This document shows positions 1 through 10,077 of a DNA stretch of 64,000 nt, piece after piece. Every line of letters starts with the position of its first letter. Position 1 is the first letter of the stretch. The notes under the pieces are model-generated. The model made no database searches. It was not told the DNA's origin and saw nothing but the letters and a program-made list of their open reading frames with translations. Made by a program: the position numbers and the translations under genes. The DNA comes from Agapanthus africanus (taxonomy: Eukaryota > Streptophyta > Magnoliopsida > Asparagales > Amaryllidaceae): NCBI GenBank assembly GCA_030015575.1, contig CM057339.1:694784761-694848760 (forward strand), written 5' to 3'.

Positions 1-695
1 TCCTCATCGATATTGGTTTATGGTTTTTGCTGCCATGATTGAATAGGCTGAGAGAGCTGTTGCTAGAGCTGCGGCTAGAGCTACGGTCAGCACGAGCTCG
101 TCCTGGACGAGGACTGACCAGGATGTATTCCGGTGACACACGATTGTATAGATGTGTCATTTAATGTGTTTTTCACGCCATGAGCGTTGATGGATTGCTT
201 TTACAAATTTCTCGAACATACAGATCAGCACCAGAGGATAGGGCGACTACTAGAGGCCAGCCAGAATGTGATGGCCGTCAATGCACCGATTATTTTGATG
301 ATTGAGGCATCGTTCAGCGTGCGGACGAATGATTCAGTTGTTGCTGCGACTGACGAGATATTGCCCCAGATGTTTGAAGCTAATGCCGCACGAGTTATAC
401 TTAGAGATATGATAGAAGATCGCTAGTCACCCAAGGAGGAATGACTAGGACATGCGATCTGTTGTCTACCCCGATGCGGGGTCTTCAGATTGATTGATTC
501 CAGCTAGAGACGACTTCACGCAGGTACGTTGGGAGTCGAAGGAAAACGATCGAATGTCAGAAACCCATTTTCCAAGTTTAAAGTATTCGGAAAAACATGC
601 AAGTAATTCCGTGGACCCTCTAGAAGAATGAAACCCTAACTGATATAATGACCATGAGAACGCTTTGAAACATTAGGGTTTGCAGCAGTTCAGCG

Positions 696-1079
696 GTGCC
701 ATTAATGAGGCTTGGGTTTGCCCTTCTGCGGCTGGTCCATAGGTGCTGTGGCATATACTCGATACTATTAAACTGTACTCAAGATGTTGAGCTCTTGGGG
801 GATTATGGAACTTTGACGAATCGATCGAAATGTTCGACGTCGTTCGGATACCATGTGATGGGATACATTGCTTGGGAGACTCCAGATACGAGTATAGCCG
901 TTGGAGCGCAGTCCATGCAGCCACGAAGAGACGAGTCCGAATCAGTCGACATTAGAGAAAAGTGGAGTAAGAGGTTCGTACGAGATCTTGATGAGATGAC
1001 GTTCCACTCCGCTGATATCAGAGATGTGATACGCATGCAGAGACGTTGTATATGGATATATCTTCCAGAAGCGCGATGA
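696..1079 (+). pseudogene. gag-like coding relic of family A
   Basis: An open stretch of 127 codons. Its C-terminal part around residues 85-120 contains KRFVRDLDE, ADIRDVIRMQRR and similar residues. The other family-A copy has a matching segment on - at 39381-39590 (KRFVRDVNE, VEIRDLICIQRR). Conservation at protein level between two diverged copies suggests a former coding region, most likely part of gag. No zinc knuckle or catalytic motif is visible and I do not recognise the family. Downstream, 1148-1378 is also open and aligns with the minus copy, but it is too decayed to name. An upstream open stretch (187-426) may be part of the same relic. Confidence 0.4.
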
Positions 1080-1380
1080 GTATGCAGCCATTCCGGAACA
1101 AGAAATAGATTAGTAAAGGATGATGACTTCCGGGCAGTTCAGCAGAAATGAGATTTGGGAAAGACCTCGACAGAACCTTCTGGAATACTATACGAGATGA
1201 CCTGGACCCAGGAGGGTCATATTACGCACACCCCGCAGGCCATAGTTCGGCATCGTCGACGAAACATGTTATGAGTGACCATGACAGTTGGCCAGAGATC
1301 TTTAAGGGATGTGCTATAGCGGGACTATTTCCGCCATCATTGATTTCGGTATTTTGGGTGATTTATTTGCATGATTGAGA

Positions 1381-1900
1381 TTTTATGCACCACAGTTGCA
1401 CTTGACTTCGATTTGATGTCATTCGAGATGCTGATTTTGATTTCATAGTTATGGTATGCAAGTGATTTGACTTGTGCTTTCGACATAGTTTTCATGCACT
1501 TTTAGTATTTTGATTCGATTTATGCACACTGATGCACATGGTTGTGAGATTATATACCACGGTATACCTAATTTGGATTTGGAGTGAAATGTGTTGTGTA
1601 CCGTCGATTTCGATTGTGATACTCGATATTTGTTTTCTCCCACCTTATGCACTGGATTTGAATGCTTGCGCATACTTGACACCCTTGATGCGATTTCGGT
1701 GCACACCAGATGCACTAAATCGAGATTCTTCGTGCATATCAGATGCACCTGATTTTGCTGTCAGGCACACCTGTTGCCTTTGACAGGTGTTTTCGTGCAC
1801 ACCCGTTGCACTTAGATTTTGTTTCTGTGCACATGTATGGCACATTTATGGATTTCGATTTCCGTACGCACCAGACGCACGTGGTATTCATATACACATT
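1381..1900 (+). repeat. TGCAC-rich degenerate tandem repeat field
   Basis: Units of roughly 27-36 bp repeat with a pattern like CGTGCAC, about 8 bases, TGCACTTGATTT. Each unit often holds two TGCAC motifs. Spacing and sequence are degenerate. The same field, longer, lies on the opposite strand at 37930-38930 in the other family-A copy, between gag relic and polypurine tract. Tandem repeats near the 3' end of the interior are known in Tat/Ogre-type plant Ty3 elements. Confidence 0.65.
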
Positions 1901-2148
1901 TTTGGGATTGATTTCCTTGAGCAGTACATTTTTATTATATTTGCTATTGTTATAGTAGCTGAGCAGGACTGGTACGAGAACAGTACCTGAATATATTCTT
2001 GCATGCATTGATATTTATCCAAGGGATTTCCTAAAAGGAGCTATAGTCTCAGTATTTACCTACAAGTCCGAGATGACATGAAACATTTTACAAAGGAAAA
2101 CCTTCTAAATTATTTTTCAAACGGCAGGACGTGTATGTTAAACAAAGG

Positions 2149-2173
2149 ATATATATATATATATATATATATA
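2149..2173. repeat. (AT)n microsatellite
   Basis: An uninterrupted AT dinucleotide run inside the family-A interior. It has no coding content. Confidence 0.95.
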
Positions 2174-2536
2174 GTTATTTTCTTACAATAAACGTCCGCC
2201 ACTGTGCCGTGATATGCGCATCGCACAGCGACTTGAAAAGGGCTGGCATGCATTTTTTCAAATGTTTTAACGATGTTTACATGTGTAGTTTGATGATATC
2301 ATGTTGGTTTTCATATTGGATTTAGACATTGGTGTCTTCACCATAACTCCGATGATTGCGGGATGCTTGACGGAGTTTGGATTTTGGTTTATATACTCGT
2401 TTTTCATGCGCATGCATTGCGCTACGATGTGTTTTTATTTATTTATGATTTCGGAACCCTGACGACTTGATCTTTTTACCGAAATGTTTTAGAAATTGGG
2501 GGAGTTTAAATTTAAATTCGGGGACCGAATTTCTTT

Positions 2537-2548
2537 AAGGGGGAAGAC
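2537..2548 (+). other. Polypurine tract of family A, plus copy
   Basis: The purine-rich AAGGGGGAAGAC ends directly at the TGTAAC that opens the LTR. It follows a GGGGACCGAATTT motif that is also found (antisense) beside the 3' LTR of the other copy near 37277-37300. Confidence 0.8.
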
Positions 2549-3112
2549 TGTAACATTTAAGAAAAATAAAAATATTATTATTGGGATTTTTTATAATTAA
2601 ATAATAAATATTATGAATATTTTAATATTGCGGTATTATTAAATACCGATAAATTGGGAAATATTGGAAAATTAAATTGAAATGGTGATTTTGGAGAATT
2701 TTGGTGATTTAAGCAATTTAAATTCTTTATGATTAATTATATTCTATTTTAATGCTAATCTCGATTAGATATCACTAATCGTGCATTAAAATTGATTTGT
2801 GAACATGACATGCACCATGTCATATTACCCATTTGTTACATTTTCTACCATGGCTTTTCTTCATTTTCCTTTCATGGTTTTGTTTTAAGAGAAAAGAAAA
2901 GAAAAAGGAAATAGATTAAAAAAAGAAGTATGGGCAAGAGAGAGAGAGAGAGGGTGAGAGGTCTCCTTGAACCTTGGCTCATTGTCCCCTCATTATTTTC
3001 CTTCATCATTTCACTCCCCTCCCTCATCCATGGCTGCCCTCACTCCCCCACCTCTATCCCCTAATAACCACACAAAAACTACACCAAACCTTACATTTTC
3101 TTCACTAAAAAC

Positions 3113-3229
3113 ATGCACAAGCTCACTACAAGCACACTGGACCAAGAAAAATCGGATTTTGGAGACTTGGGGCAACTCAAGAAAATTCTTGATTTGCTAA
3201 ATGAGGTATTTCTTTCACAAACAATGTAG
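3113..3229 (+). other. Conserved 38-codon small ORF in the LTR
   Basis: ATG to TAG encodes 38 residues. The minus-strand copy at 48939-49055 also encodes exactly 38, with 17 identical positions by my gap-free alignment, including MH at 1-2, TLD at 8-10, QLKKIL at 21-26 and NE at 30-31. Similarity falls after codon 31 (GAG). In this copy that codon is followed by GTATTT, which could be a 5' splice site. The QLKKIL codons lie on an inverted repeat (3173-3196), so a structural constraint is an equally good explanation. Translation is not shown. Confidence 0.3.
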
Positions 3230-3933
3230 TATTTCATTTACTTTAGATTCTAGTTTAGTTTAGAAGTGATTTGGTGGGGGTTTAGTGATGTATGAAAATT
3301 CCAAGATCAAGTTTAGGATCTTTGAGTTGTGAGGGTGTAATTGAGGTTTAGTAGTGACTACAAACCCTCCATAGTGCTAAAAACCCAGATTAAACAGAGC
3401 CTAAACCCAAAACTTGAAGTAGATGTTCAATGTTGGTTTTATGTTAATTTAGTTTCTACAGGGAATCTGGAGTGACCTGAGACTGTTACTAAAAAACCAT
3501 ACAATACCAGAGACCTAGTGGGACCAATAGGAAGCCACCCTGAAGAAACGAACCCAAACAGAGCACATTGGGCCAAGGTGGCCAGATTTAGAGGCAGGGT
3601 GGCCGGCCACTTTGTAGATTTTGGTGCTGGAATTGATACAGTAGCTTACACACTCTATATACATCATCCCAGTACTGTTTGTTCATCCCTATTTCACCTG
3701 AACCAAAATCTGGGACGATTTTCATGAGTTGCTGCCTTGTATTACTCGATGTTTTTGAATTGAAGTTTTGATATTTGTGTTTTATATCGGTAACTTGACG
3801 TTTGTACGTCGATATCGGGTGTTGTTTGGTTGATTTGCGGGAGTAGATCATAGGTTTTAACCTATGTGTGATATGCGTGCCGATTTGGTTTTCGTGTGCG
3901 ATTTCGATTTACTATACTATGTGTGATATGTAG

Positions 3934-4005
3934 GTACCCCCCCAAATGGACTTCGGATGATGAAGAAAAGGATGGCGACATCGACTTCAGCAAGCGATGA
4001 TCAAG
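3934..4005 (+). other. Exon-like block with ATG in the LTR
   Basis: It is preceded by TGATATGTAG (acceptor-like) and followed by CAAG/ATGAGT. The two related LTRs read CAG/GTGAGT at this point, so the donor here appears mutated. An ATG at 3972 opens 11 codons (MATSTSASDDQ) up to the donor. The solo LTR has MAKSAPASEDQ in the same place and the third copy MAEQGVPQ. The block matches 43913-43981 and 48179-48243 on -. Confidence 0.4.
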
Positions 4006-4317
4006 ATGAGTTGATATATATCTACGGGGAAGTCGGGTGGATGGCGTATAGCACCCCCGCAGCTCGAAGTGTAGTATACGATTTATACGATATATATATG
4101 ATTATGTGTTATGTGAAACATGGATAATTAGCAAGTAAGATTTAGGAGATCATGGGTTAAATATTAGTGTAATTGATTGATAGTATCGTTAGTTAGTTAT
4201 AGTCGTGAACCCAAGAATAAGGTTTACACTCACACATACACACTTGCTTGCAATTTATTTTCTTATGCATATATGGGGATATGCATACACACACACACAC
4301 ACATAGGTATGGGACTA

Positions 4318-4362
<45 letters not shown>

Positions 4363-4539
4363 GTATATATATATATATACGTATACATATACATGGATGA
4401 TGAGGATAGTATACGATATTTGGAGATGAGTCGATGAGTTTGGGCATGGTGCCACGAGATCGGGGATATGACATGGTTCGTATTATGAGATACGACATGA
4501 TATGATAGCGGGTCCTTAGGCGATGCGTTTTCATACACA

Positions 4540-4590
<51 letters not shown>
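4318..4590. repeat. AT and AC microsatellites in the LTR
   Basis: AT runs at about 4320-4384 and 4543-4590, with a short AC run just before at about 4286-4302. The antisense family-A LTR has AT runs at about 47833-47881 and 48052-48104. Confidence 0.9.
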
Positions 4591-4593
<3 letters not shown>

Positions 4594-5230
4594 GATGGTA
4601 TCAGTAGGTACTAGACTCTAGATCAGTACCCTAGTTCATGATATGATGATAAGGATACCAGATAAATGATGAGATAAATGTGATGTTTGACCCGTACCCA
4701 GATTTGGGATACCATACGATGGATTTACCGTACGTGATATGATTATGATGATAGATCCACACTCTTGACTCGAGGATGTCATATTATATATTGTATCGTA
4801 TGTGGTACTATAGAGGCGGGATCACCAACTACTATATACATATATACCGACTCAGATTTAGGCGGTTTTCCTTACCCTTTCGATTAGTCTGTTAGTTTAG
4901 TCCTGCAGTTTATTTATAGATGTTAGACTAGACTCGAGTCATACCTATTTCAAACTAACGAATCGTGAGTATTTTAAAGACAGGCCAAGGGATTCTACGG
5001 ATATTTCAAAGGACGTACCTTTTTTAAAAACACCGTAGCCCTTATTTCTAAACACCACAATTCGTATTATTTCAAATGTCAAAGCTGTATGACTCATATA
5101 TAGTAATGTATATTCTTTATTGCTGCGTTTAACATTCATTTTCCACATATTCTATTATTTTCATCGCATCGCATGCTTATTTGTGTGTTCGTAATTATTA
5201 TGAAACCCATGCTGTCAGGACACCAACACC

Positions 5231-5296
5231 ATTACCGATGATGCGTATGCTCCATGTACACCTGCTTGCCGGCTTACACACATCATCATCGGTAAT
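5231..5296 (+). other. Conserved inverted repeat (hairpin) in the LTR
   Basis: Arms ATTACCGATGATG (5231-5243) and CATCATCGGTAAT (5284-5296) are perfect over 13 bp around a 40-nt loop. The same hairpin occurs at 47120-47185 with a compensating change, and in imperfect form at 42745-42810. Confidence 0.7.
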
Positions 5297-5848
5297 TGCC
5301 ATGTCACGTACACATTAGAAAATACTACTTCATTAGTATAGAATGTTAGCTGATAGTTTCGACATGGTACTGGTGAGCTTGCTTTTATATGATAGTTTAG
5401 ACATTGCATTTATTACTGTGATTTTCGTGTTTATTTATATATTCATTTGCCATGACATTATGGGCCAGTCCGGATTGCCAGAGCCCAATATTATGAAATT
5501 CATTGTTTATTTACCCTTGAGATTTAGATTTCGGATTTCCATGAGATTTCTGGATTTGGAGAAACCACATGGATTTTATAAACTGATTATCATTTTAAAA
5601 TGAAGGTTGCGGTTTTCTCATGATATGATATAAGATATGTCCACCATGAGTTTTCTCGGCTCTTGAGCGATATCATACACCCGATTTGAGGAGGAGGAGG
5701 AACCGTCTGTGGGTGCATGGTGGACCCGGTGCGGTACCCCGGGGCAAGATGTTCGCAGATGATGGCGTTGAGCCTCGCAGGGGAGCACTACCGACCGGTG
5801 ATTTTATTGTGACTCGACGGATATCCGGAGGATACCGATCGGAGTATA

Positions 5849-5992
5849 GGCCAGTCCGGATAGCCGGAGCCTGAGGTTTTGAGATTTGATGATATGGGCC
5901 AGTCCGGATAGCCAGAGCCCTAGATATTGAGATTCGAGGATACAGGCCAGTCCGGATTGCCAGAGCTTGAGATATTGAGATATTGGGATTTA
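5849..5992 (+). repeat. Three 48-bp tandem units in the LTR
   Basis: GGCCAGTCCGGA begins at 5849, 5897 and 5945, each followed by a similar purine-rich stretch. A further single copy of the motif lies near 5463. Related CGCCGCAT/GGCC units appear antisense at 46495-46560. Confidence 0.7.
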
Positions 5993-6975
5993 TGTTTTGT
6001 GTCGATACTTGACATTGATTCTATATTGATTTCATTGATGATATCTTGATTTATATATACAGAAATCTCACTAAATTAAGAAAACAGTTTTCTCATTCAT
6101 GATGTATTCTGTTTTCATTCATTGCATTCATACCTCATATTTATGATATGTTACTACCTGAGGCACTGATACGAGCACTTGGTATTACACTTATATATAG
6201 ATGTTTACCCTTGCCATCTTATCATGCTTCAGGCTTTATCATTTTGAGGATATACACATTTATGATCGTATTGACCTAGGATTGAGTCATACATACGATT
6301 TCTGCTCGGTGATGTTTTCTACTCATGAGTTGGCAACTCACCCCCGCTGTGCCACAGTTTCTTGCAGGTTTTGCCGTACAGGTTTCGTTGCGGCTTTGCC
6401 GGCACACTGCTTCTTTCCGGTTGATTGCTTTGGTAGGCGGGTTCACTCGACCACCATTGTACCTTTATTTTATTTAGTTGTATCTAGTAACTCCATCAAC
6501 CGGACTTGTATTATTTATAGACTTAGAAGACCAGTTGTATATTATTTCGACCTTATAGTTGCGCTTGTATTATTATGGTTTTCTTGATGATTTTGAGTTT
6601 CCATTTTGAGTTTTGATCCTCGCCCTTCGGCGTTGTATATTATATTTCTTGCGTGGTTATGACCACCAATTGGCGAAGAGCTAGCTCACGCTTGGGGATG
6701 CATTTTATTCATTATGTATATCATTCATGTTTGTACCCGTTTGGGGCCAGTATTTACAAAGGAAACGCTGCCGAAATTTTCAGAAAAGACTCGATATTTT
6801 AAAAATGCATACTTCGGCTTATGTTATTAAAACCACTTGCTTTAAAATAAGTTTTCTTCACTTCTTCTTTAAAATGGTTTAGATTTCTGGGATTTTTGGC
6901 TTACTTGAATTAGATGGGTCCCCATAGGCTTCATATGATTCAAGTGCCAGTCACGTGCCATTTCGGGTCGTGACA

Positions 6976-7725
6976 GACTGGGAGTCGAACCCGGAGATGG
7001 TGATTTTATCTCGAGCTAGGTGCTGCACGCTCATTCAAATTTCCTTTAGCACTCTCACGTTCAGGAGATTGACAGAGGACCCATTGTCAACTAGGATCTT
7101 CCCAATTATGATATCATGGCAGTACCCGGTGACATACAGGGGGCGGTTATGCTCGCATGTCCCGAGGAGGAGGTCTTCATCGCTGAAGGTAATGTCGGCT
7201 GTGTGAACTTTTTCCAGCTCTCCTTCATCTTTTCTTCGGCAAGGAAAGCTTGAAACTGGTCGGGATCTTGTAGTGCCTTGATCAGAGAATCTCACATCTC
7301 TTTAGACAACAGAAGGGCATCGAGAATGCTTAGTGGCGAGGGTATCTTCCTCAGGTGTGCCAGAACGTTGTAATCTACCTTATTTTTCTTTGGCGGGTCT
7401 TTGGCTGCCAGCTCTTCGACGACTCGATCATCGAGGGCGATATCCTCAGGGACTTTTTCCTTCCCCTTATCTTTTCTATCTGATCCCTTGTTTGCAGGTC
7501 CGAGATTCTTTTCGGGCAATGTGCGGTTGCGCAGCTGAATATTCTCACAGTTCTTCGCCTCTTCCTCTCTTCTTAAGGTGGATTCTTTGAAGAGAGGGTC
7601 GAGGGCTATTTCTTCGTCAGAGTCGCTTCTGAAGGTGAGAACTTGCGATCCCTTTCTATCAACCATGTGACAGTTTTCGGAAGTTCTTTTATGCTCATCG
7701 GTCGTGCTTCTTTGCTCCCGACGAG
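6976..7725 (-). pseudogene. Ty3-type gag C-terminus and aspartic protease fragment
   Basis: Reading on -, the order is an acidic gag tail, VDYNVLAHLRKIP, LSILDALLLSKEM, then DSLIKALQDPDQFQAFLAEE, and the protease core ADITFSDEDLL, NRPLYVTGY and ILVDNGSSVNLL. It ends at KITISGFDS beside the LTR at 6975. The catalytic motif is DNGS, as often seen in plant Ty3 proteases. Damage includes a TGA just after SKEM (near 7292, probably from CGA), a frameshift before ADITF, and loss of everything downstream and upstream. The family-A LTR abuts on one side and the Athila-like LTR on the other, so both probably inserted into this older element. Confidence 0.8.
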
Positions 7726-8954
7726 TGTTCACACCATAATATTGTATTATTATATTCCCCATTCTTATTCTTTTTATAAATAAACAGATGCTTTTGACGC
7801 ATGTCTGCTACATATTACAGTTTACAGGTTCTTGGAGCGAAAACAGTGAAAAAGACAAAAGACGACACAAAAAAGGGACTTTGACCAACAAATAGAAGGA
7901 TCTTAATCAAGCCTACACAAAAGATCAGTACAAGGCAACGCAAGGTCCAAGATTACAAAGCAAACGGTTAAAAGTCCACTGCAATTGTTCACTGGAGATC
8001 TGGAAGAAATAGAGAAGCCAAATTGAATAAAGATCCAAAGAATTAAAAAGCCCAAGAAGCCCAGAATCAGTTCCAAAATTTCCAGACATAAAATTTTACC
8101 AAAGCTTGGAAGTCTACTTTGACTAGGTCTTCCTAAGAATATTTTGGTAAATATAGACATGCGAATCAATTGTAACCTAGGGTTTCTATCTCCTCTAAAT
8201 AGAAGCCCAAATCATTGTATTCTTTTCATGCCTCCCTTCATTAATAAATTTCAGCATTCTTTTGGAGAGCATCATTTTTGTAAGTTCTTTATTTTCTGCC
8301 CTAGGTTAATTTTCTATTCTTGCCCTAGATAAATTTAATTCCTTGCCCTAGTTAATCTTTTATTCTCTGCCCTAGATAAATGTATTTTAATTCCTTAATG
8401 AGTGAGTAGTCTCCTCGCTTGTTAGGGTTAGATCTGGGGAAGATTTGAGAAACGAAGATCTCTCATCCCCTTTCTTGCCCATCATATATTTTCATAGGAC
8501 TCTATGCATACATGCACATACCGCTTCCTACGGCACCCTATCCCTCGAGATAGTGGTGATACCGTAGTATAAAGGCCCGGTTGTGATGTTTTCCATGGAG
8601 GTTAGGGTAAGGATTGATAAAGGAAGGACAAGAAACTAGAGGAAGAAAACATCTTCCCGATGATTCTAATCCCTTTTATTAATAATTACCATAATACCTA
8701 ATTAGATCTTCATATGAGTATAGAAAGCGGTGAGATTTATAGACTTTCCAAACTTAACCTAGACCTAACCCTAGCAAGACTTAGATATAGATTAATTTAG
8801 TTTTTAGATTTAATAATCAATCTGAACACCCATCGGAATTAACTCGTTTGAGCGATTAGGAAATTCACAAAATCCCAGTGGACCGACCCGTACTCACCGG
8901 CTAGCTACATGCGACGCCGTTCTTTATTGTGGTAATAGATAGTTTTTGAGATCA
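7726..8954 (+). repeat. 5' LTR of Athila-like plus copy (1.23 kb)
   Basis: It starts TGTTCACACC and ends GAGATCA, six bases before the primer site. Start, middle and end align with the LTRs at 20292-21697 and 29682-31064 read on -. A TATA-like CTCTAAATAG lies at 8193-8202, where the other two LTRs have CTATAAATAGG. The left flank ACGAG (7721-7725) would be its target duplication, but the partner is lost. Confidence 0.85.
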
Positions 8955-8960
8955 ATCAAA

Positions 8961-8978
8961 TGGCGCCGTTGCCGGGGA
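8961..8978 (+). other. Primer-binding site, tRNA-Asp
   Basis: TGGCGCCGTTGCCGGGGA is the complement of the 3' end of plant tRNA-Asp(GTC), including CCA. It lies six bases after the LTR end. Confidence 0.9.
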
Positions 8979-10077
8979 TGGCGTAGTATTTCCTTTTTGC
9001 AATTTTGGGTTAATCTAAATTAAAAAACCATAAAAACTGAAAAATCAAAAAATATAAAAATTTATCATCTTTGTATTTTGTGAAGGGTATTTTTTGTTTG
9101 AATTTTTGCAGGATCTACAATCGAGACGGATCAAGAAAAATCCAGAGTTCGAAACAGAAAAAGATACATCAGAACAGAAAGATGTTGGAAAATCAGAACA
9201 ACACAATTTTTTTGGATACCTGAAGCCTCCGTACCGCCGCCATTCCGCTGCGCAAGCGCGCTCCCGCTGCTGAACCGCCGCGTTATGCTGACGTCATCGC
9301 TCGAAAATTTCACTGTTTGTTTCCTTTTTCCCCCCTCTACAACCTAAAATATATCTTTTGTCAAATCTCCTGCAGATTTCTTTGCGCTTTAAAAAATCTT
9401 CCCTTCCAAATAACAAATCTTGTGCAGGATTCTTTGCGCCGCGCATAAAATAAAAAAAGATTTGATTGCAAGTGATTTACTGTTTTGCATATCTTTAAAA
9501 CTGACTTTAAGGGCTTTTGACCAATTCAAATTGGGTGGGGATTTCATCACCCTTCCCAGAACCCCAGAAATCACATAAGGCATATGCATTGACCATCTAT
9601 TAATTAAAAAATACTAGACTCGGCCCTAAGGACTTCGAGCTCAATAGGACAGAGGACTAGTTATAGGCATCGACCGTTTATCCTAACCTGACTTTGCGGT
9701 GTCTAGGCAAGTGTGTCTAAGGCAAGTGGTTACTTAATTAGGACCGCTACTTGTAGCGGGGAGCCTCCCACTTACCTGGCACTTACCTGGCCGCAATTGG
9801 CAGTGTAGAGGCGGTTTGAGGTCCTATTTCTAGCCCTTTGAAACAGTTAGGAGCTGTCTAGCTGACCTAGGTGACCCTAGATCTAGGCCTGATTGTGCAT
9901 TTTTGGTTGATCGAAAGTGTGTCTTAGCTCTTTTCTCGAAAATCTTTTTGCAAACAGTTCTAAATAAAGAGAAAAAGGAAAAAGGGAAAATTTTTATAAA
10001 TACTTGCAAAATTTTATCGCTAAGAAATCCTTGCACCCCACTTACACCCACCTTCTTTCTCTTCTCCTTCTGACATC
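8979..10077 (+). other. Leader of Athila-like plus copy
   Basis: Non-coding. It holds a GC-rich patch (about 9228-9300) with CCGCC/GCGCGC and TGACGTCA near 9290, corresponding to the CCGCGG palindromes at 29356-29400 in the minus copy. I see no ORF with support. Confidence 0.6.

Larger units (their letters stand above)
1..2548 (+). mobile_element. Interior (3' part) of non-autonomous long-LTR element, family A, plus copy
   Basis: This is the internal region just upstream of the 3' LTR at 2549. Its first bases align with the antisense of about 40250-40350 inside the complete family-A copy at 35861-49657, so roughly 450 bp after the primer site, and the 5' LTR, lie outside the window. No protease, reverse transcriptase, RNase H or integrase is readable. 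The order is a gag-like relic, a TGCAC-rich repeat field, an AT microsatellite and a polypurine tract. The 3.5-kb pol-less interior of the complete copy shows the family is non-autonomous, similar to plant LARD-type elements. Family membership is clear; the lineage within Ty3 is inferred. Confidence 0.8.
2549..6975 (+). repeat. 3' LTR of family A, plus copy (4.43 kb)
   Basis: It opens with TGTAACATTTAAG right after the polypurine tract and closes with CGGGTCGTGACA, giving TG...CA ends. The 5' LTR of the minus element (40800-49657) and the solo LTR at 41171-45859 (antisense) share many blocks with it, including the area near 4960-5040, the hairpin at 5231-5296 and the segment near 3930-4075. 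At about 4.2-4.7 kb these LTRs are longer than the 3.5-kb interior. The right flank GACTG (6976-6980) is the candidate target duplication; the left flank is outside the window. No protein-coding gene is evident beyond the small ORF listed separately. Confidence 0.9.

Noticed and set aside
4193..4540. Overlapping frames of 86-115 codons
   Set aside because: They are produced by AT and AC microsatellites (YIYIYI, CVCVCV translations).
7292..7762. Intact 156-codon host gene on -
   Set aside because: Its first residues come from reading into the Athila-like LTR; the rest is a known Ty3 gag tail.
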